26,940 nt of DNA from JAHIVB01 sp964574705 (lineage in GTDB: Bacteria; Bacillota_I; Bacilli_A; Izemoplasmatales; Hujiaoplasmataceae), in NCBI GenBank assembly GCA_964574705.1, contig CAZNOO010000023.1, positions 1 to 26,940 of the forward strand, written 5' to 3'. The notes beneath the pieces are model-generated. The model ran no database searches. It worked only from the letters and a program-made list of their open reading frames with translations, and was not told the DNA's origin. The stretch's first letter is position 1. Each line of letters begins with the position of its first letter. Below, in pieces: positions 23,674 to 26,940 of the stretch. A program made the position numbers and the translations under genes.

Positions 23674-25275
23674 ATGATATTACTCAAGAATGGAACCATT
23701 TTTGATGGTTCTATTAATAAAGAATATATTGGTAGTGTCTTGATTGAAAAAGACAAAATCAAAAAAATATACAAACAAACTGAATCCTGTCCAATCAGCG
23801 AAGAAATTAAAGTCATTGATTGTTTAGGAAAAATGATTACTCCAGGTTTTATTGACGCTCATTCACACAATGACTTCTTTGCGTTAAAAAAAGACAATTT
23901 GTTTTATTATGAACCATTCGTAAAACAAGGCGTTTCGACAATGGTCACCGGAAATTGTGGTTTTTCAGCTGCGGGATATTCGAGTGATTCACCATATAAT
24001 GATCAAATCGGAGGAGGGTTATTTTCAAATGATGGGAACGACTACAGTGACTTTGCCAAATGGGGTAAATTGGTCGATAAAAACCTCCCTGTCAATCTTT
24101 TATCTTTAGTAGGACACGGAACGTTGAGGATTGGTTTAAACGGTAAAACAAGCAATTCACTGTCCGAAGATCAGATGGTTCAAATGGAAGAAATACTTGA
24201 AAAGTCTCTCGAATCTGGTGCTGCAGGACTCTCTTTGGGATTGATGTATGAACCGGGGCAATTTGTTCCATTTGAAGAACTAGAACGACTAACCAAAATT
24301 GTAAAAAAACACAATAAAATTTTGACGGTTCATGCTAGAGCTTATTCTAAAGTATCAACTTCTTACAACCCGCCTATAGGAGGGAGAGCTCATAATTTGA
24401 GAGCTATGGACGAAGTTGTTAAATTAGTGAAAAATACCGGAGTAAAAACAGAATATTCTCATTTAATTTTTGTTGGTAAGAGTTCGTGGGGGACCGTGAA
24501 AGAATCTCTAAATATCCTTGAGCAAACCAAAACAGAAGGATTTGACATCGGATTTGATACTTATCCAATGGAGTTTGGAGCTTCCGTAATTACCGTTGTT
24601 CTTCCTACGTGGTATTTAAGCATGGAGAAATCTAAGAGATTTTCTTGGTTCATCAAACTTCGGTTAGCAATTGAAATCTTTATGGCAATCAAAGCACTCG
24701 GCTTTGGATTCAAAGATATACTGATTTCAAATACTTTTGGACAAATGAAAGAAATTGAGGGAAAAAGAATAGATGAAATCGCAAAATTATGGAAAAAAAG
24801 CAAATTAAAAACCTATCTTGAAATTATTGAAAAGACAGATGCAAGAGTGAACGTATTAATGTATCAATATCAAAACAAAGAAATCATCGAAACATTAAGA
24901 ACACATCCTCAATCCCTATATATGAGTGATGCCTGGATGGAAAAAGAGGCATCGGTTCAAAACTTTGCTTGTTATTATGCTTTCGTTAAATTTCTTTTGC
25001 TTGCGAAAAATAACAATACATCCATAAGTGAAGCCATCCATAAAATGACCAAAGCAACTGCTGATCGTTTTCAAATTTCGAAACGCGGATTTATTGCAGA
25101 AGGATACTTTGCAGACATCAACGTCATTGACCCAAACCATCTCTCATATGAGGAAAATCAGTGTATAAATCCGCAAGGAATAGACTATGTTATAATCAAC
25201 GGAAAAATAGTTATTGAAAAGAATCAAATCAATAAGAATGATATCTTTCATAGTGGAAGATTTATTAGTATATAA
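23674..25275 (+). CDS. N-acyl-D-amino-acid deacylase-like amidohydrolase
   Basis: Amidohydrolase-superfamily zinc hydrolase of the D-aminoacylase group (COG3653), 533 residues. A small beta domain (1-55) precedes the TIM-barrel. His63 and His65 lie in DAHSHND; Cys95 in TGNCGFS is the cysteine ligand characteristic of D-aminoacylases; His220 (VHARAYS), His263 (EYSHL) and Asp419 (MSDAW) follow in the expected order for metal binding and catalysis. Characterised members split N-acyl-D-amino acids into D-amino acid and carboxylate. The stretch after Asp419 does not show the HPR-containing motif I expect in classical members, so the real substrate may differ. The beta domain is completed at the C-terminus (GYFADINVIDP). 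It is translationally coupled to the FAD gene and ends in a terminator. Confidence 0.85.
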   Translation: MILLKNGTIFDGSINKEYIGSVLIEKDKIKKIYKQTESCPISEEIKVIDCLGKMITPGFIDAHSHNDFFALKKDNLFYYEPFVKQGVSTMVTGNCGFSAAGYSSDSPYNDQIGGGLFSNDGNDYSDFAKWGKLVDKNLPVNLLSLVGHGTLRIGLNGKTSNSLSEDQMVQMEEILEKSLESGAAGLSLGLMYEPGQFVPFEELERLTKIVKKHNKILTVHARAYSKVSTSYNPPIGGRAHNLRAMDEVVKLVKNTGVKTEYSHLIFVGKSSWGTVKESLNILEQTKTEGFDIGFDTYPMEFGASVITVVLPTWYLSMEKSKRFSWFIKLRLAIEIFMAIKALGFGFKDILISNTFGQMKEIEGKRIDEIAKLWKKSKLKTYLEIIEKTDARVNVLMYQYQNKEIIETLRTHPQSLYMSDAWMEKEASVQNFACYYAFVKFLLLAKNNNTSISEAIHKMTKATADRFQISKRGFIAEGYFADINVIDPNHLSYEENQCINPQGIDYVIINGKIVIEKNQINKNDIFHSGRFISI

Positions 25276-25303
25276 AAAGACTAAATGTAACTTAGTCTTT
25301 TTT
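25274..25303 (+). terminator. Intrinsic terminator after the deacylase gene
   Basis: AAAAGACTAA pairs perfectly with TTAGTCTTTT (10 bp) around a 7-base loop, running into T's. The left arm overlaps the stop codon of the deacylase gene. Confidence 0.85.
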
Positions 25304-25321
25304 CTTTCATCATATCCAGTC

Positions 25322-25350
25322 TTCTCATTCGAATTTCTCTATGTTATAAT
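25322..25350 (+). promoter_or_regulatory. Promoter of purA (extended -10)
   Basis: TGT-TATAAT (25342-25350) with TTCTCA (25322-25327) as a partial -35 at 17 bases. The leader of about 20 bases holds the AAAGGGG ribosome binding site. No guanine-rich riboswitch-like leader fits in this short gap. Confidence 0.7.
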
Positions 25351-25376
25351 TAGTATGTTTGAAAGGGGTTGTAATC

Positions 25377-26663
25377 TTGGACCATACAATCGTTGTTGTC
25401 GGAACCCAATGGGGTGACGAAGGAAAAGGAAAAATCACAGATTACCTAGCTATGAAAGCCGATATGGTCATTCGAAGCCAGGGTGGAAACAATGCTGGTC
25501 ATACCATCCATTTCAATCATCAAAAGTTTGCACTTCATTTGATTCCTTCTGGCGTTTTTAACTCGGGAATTAAAAACGTAATGGCAAACGGAATGGTTAT
25601 CAACCCACGAGCACTTATGGAAGAATTTGAGATGCTCAGAAGCAAAGGTGTCACTTCTTATCAACTCTATATTTCTGATCGTGCTCAAGTCATCATGCCA
25701 TATCATTTAGAAATGGATGAATTATTTGAATCTTTAAAAGGTGAAGAATCCATTGGAACAACAAAAAAAGGAATCGGACCAGCTTATTCTGATAAAGCAA
25801 ACAGATTTGGTATCAGAATCGGAGATTTATTAAAACCCGAAAGACTTAAGAAAGCAATCGAAACTGCGCTTGCGTTTGTTAATCCAGTGATGAAAGCTTT
25901 TAATAGAAACGCTTTTGACGGAAATGAAATTCTAACAGAATACATCGAGTATGGGAACAAATTAAAACCATATATAACAGATACTTCTTTGCTAATACAA
26001 GATGCCTTGGACTACCACCAAAAAATCCTTTTTGAAGGTGCACAAGGAACTATGCTTTGCATTGAACATGGAACATATCCATTTGTTACAAGTAGTTCGC
26101 CAACTGCAGCTTCCGTTCCGCTGTCATGTGGGGTTTCTCCACAATCAATCAATGAAGTAGTTGGCGTGACAAAAGCCTATACGACTAGAGTTGGAGAAGG
26201 TGCATTTCCAACAGAATTCGAAAATGAAATTTCCAAAAAAATTAGAGAAATTGGCCACGAGTATGGAACGACAACTCAAAGACCAAGACGAATTGGGTGG
26301 CTGGATACGGTCATTTTAAGACATGCTAGAAGGATTAATGGTATTACTGGGCTCAGTATCATGCTTCTCGATGTATTATCTGGGTTAGATGAAGTTAGAA
26401 TATGTACAAGCTATGAACTTGATGGTAAAATGATTCATCACGTTCCAGGGAACTATGATGACTTTTTGAAATGTATTCCAATCTACAATACATATCCAGG
26501 GTGGAGCGAGGACATCAGTAACGTTCACAGTTTTGATGAGCTTCCTAAAAATTGTCAAAATTATCTTTATGCAATAGAAGAATTTACAGGAATCAAAGTA
26601 ACGATTTTTTCAGTCGGTCCTGACAGAGATCAAACTGTTACTTTAAAAAAATACTTTGAATAA
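25377..26663 (+). CDS. purA: Adenylosuccinate synthetase
   Basis: First committed step from IMP to AMP: IMP + aspartate + GTP gives adenylosuccinate. 428 residues. The GTP/IMP loop GTQWGDEGKGK is at 9-19. Catalytic Asp14 and His42 (NNAGHT) are present, as are IGTTKKGIGPAY, LFEGAQGTML and TTQRPRRIGW. The start is placed at TTG 25377: AAAGGGG lies 8 bases upstream and the family begins a few residues before VVVGTQWGDEG. The in-frame TTG six codons earlier lies before that site, and the next ATG would remove the P-loop, so a TTG start seems unavoidable. The last codons are followed after 21 bases by the next gene without a terminator. Confidence 0.97.
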   Translation: MDHTIVVVGTQWGDEGKGKITDYLAMKADMVIRSQGGNNAGHTIHFNHQKFALHLIPSGVFNSGIKNVMANGMVINPRALMEEFEMLRSKGVTSYQLYISDRAQVIMPYHLEMDELFESLKGEESIGTTKKGIGPAYSDKANRFGIRIGDLLKPERLKKAIETALAFVNPVMKAFNRNAFDGNEILTEYIEYGNKLKPYITDTSLLIQDALDYHQKILFEGAQGTMLCIEHGTYPFVTSSSPTAASVPLSCGVSPQSINEVVGVTKAYTTRVGEGAFPTEFENEISKKIREIGHEYGTTTQRPRRIGWLDTVILRHARRINGITGLSIMLLDVLSGLDEVRICTSYELDGKMIHHVPGNYDDFLKCIPIYNTYPGWSEDISNVHSFDELPKNCQNYLYAIEEFTGIKVTIFSVGPDRDQTVTLKKYFE

Positions 26664-26684
26664 TATTTGAAAGAGAGTGTGAAA

Positions 26685-26940
26685 ATGCATAACAACATCG
26701 TTGGAAAACACGCAGAGTACAAAAAGTTAGAGTCAAACATTCTTCAAATTTCACAAGAAGCAAAAGCGTTAAAAAAACAGTATGAAGACGTCATTGACGC
26801 TACCGTGGGAATGCTTCACCATGAAGACGGAAATGTTTTCAAGTTTCATAGCGTCGAATACATGCTCCATAATTTGAGCGATCCGGAGATTTATCATTAT
26901 GCACCGGTTCGAGGAACAAAAGCTTTTAGCGAAGGCGTTT
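26685..26940 (+). CDS. PLP-dependent aminotransferase, class I/II fold (N-terminal part)
   Basis: An open frame from ATG 26685 runs off the window edge; 85 codons are visible. The sequence DATVGMLHHEDG (around 38-49), followed by FHSVEYMLHNLSDPEIYHYAPVRGTKAFSEGV, is the N-terminal pattern of fold-type I aminotransferases of the aromatic/aspartate type (usually NATIG...DEDG...YAPI.G...F). The PLP lysine lies beyond the edge. AGAGAG lies upstream of the ATG. The 21-base gap to purA and lack of a terminator suggest cotranscription. Aspartate, which PurA consumes, could be a substrate or product; that is inference. Confidence 0.8.
   Translation, partial: MHNNIVGKHAEYKKLESNILQISQEAKALKKQYEDVIDATVGMLHHEDGNVFKFHSVEYMLHNLSDPEIYHYAPVRGTKAFSEGV

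Overview
The window is a replication-origin region of a low-GC (roughly one-third G+C) bacterium of the Firmicutes / Mycoplasmatota (Tenericutes) type, for example a relative of Acholeplasma, Izemoplasma or Haloplasma. That placement is inferred from gene content, very AT-rich spacers, strong AGGAGG-type ribosome binding sites and sigma-A-like promoters. Tryptophan is read from TGG throughout, no protein needs TGA as a sense codon, and all 19 complete protein genes end in TAA (15) or TAG (4). I cannot name the species.

Layout, left to right. (1) 1-7.3 kb, minus strand: a tight operon yaaA-recF-gyrB-gyrA-serS with a perfect -10 promoter at its head and a hairpin terminator at its end. (2) 7.3-8.6 kb, plus strand: alr (alanine racemase), divergent from the operon, possibly with a small upstream ORF. 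(3) 8.6-9.9 kb: an AT-rich stretch with no convincing gene. (4) 9.9-15.1 kb, minus strand: mfd, an SDR oxidoreductase and an Lgt-family gene. mfd has a striking palindrome in its leader. (5) 15.1-16.2 kb: a second gene-free AT-rich stretch holding a large imperfect hairpin. (6) 16.2-19.1 kb, minus strand: the classical rpmH-rnpA-yidC-jag cluster, followed by pth. (7) 19.1-21.0 kb: the origin itself, with DnaA boxes on both sides of dnaA. (8) 19.5-26.9 kb, plus strand: dnaA, dnaN, a two-gene operon (FAD-dependent dehydrogenase and D-aminoacylase-like hydrolase), purA, and the start of a PLP aminotransferase cut by the window edge.

How the genes fit together. Most genes point away from the origin, so replication and transcription are codirectional; alr is the one exception. 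The products are mainly housekeeping: initiation and clamp (DnaA, DnaN), topology (GyrA, GyrB), repair (RecF, Mfd), tRNA and ribosome functions (SerS, Pth, L34, RNase P protein), membrane insertion and lipoprotein maturation (YidC, Jag, Lgt), plus purine and D-amino-acid metabolism. The yaaA-recF-gyrBA-serS block, which in Bacillus follows dnaN on the right of the origin, lies here about 12 kb to the left in mirror orientation, consistent with an inversion around the origin.

I found no mobile element, CRISPR array, rRNA or tRNA, and no clear novel multi-gene system. The points most worth a second look are the YidC with an added extracytoplasmic domain, the non-canonical Lgt, the FAD-dehydrogenase/D-aminoacylase operon, the mfd leader palindrome, the 87-base hairpin in the second gap, and the trinucleotide run overlapping the dnaN promoter.
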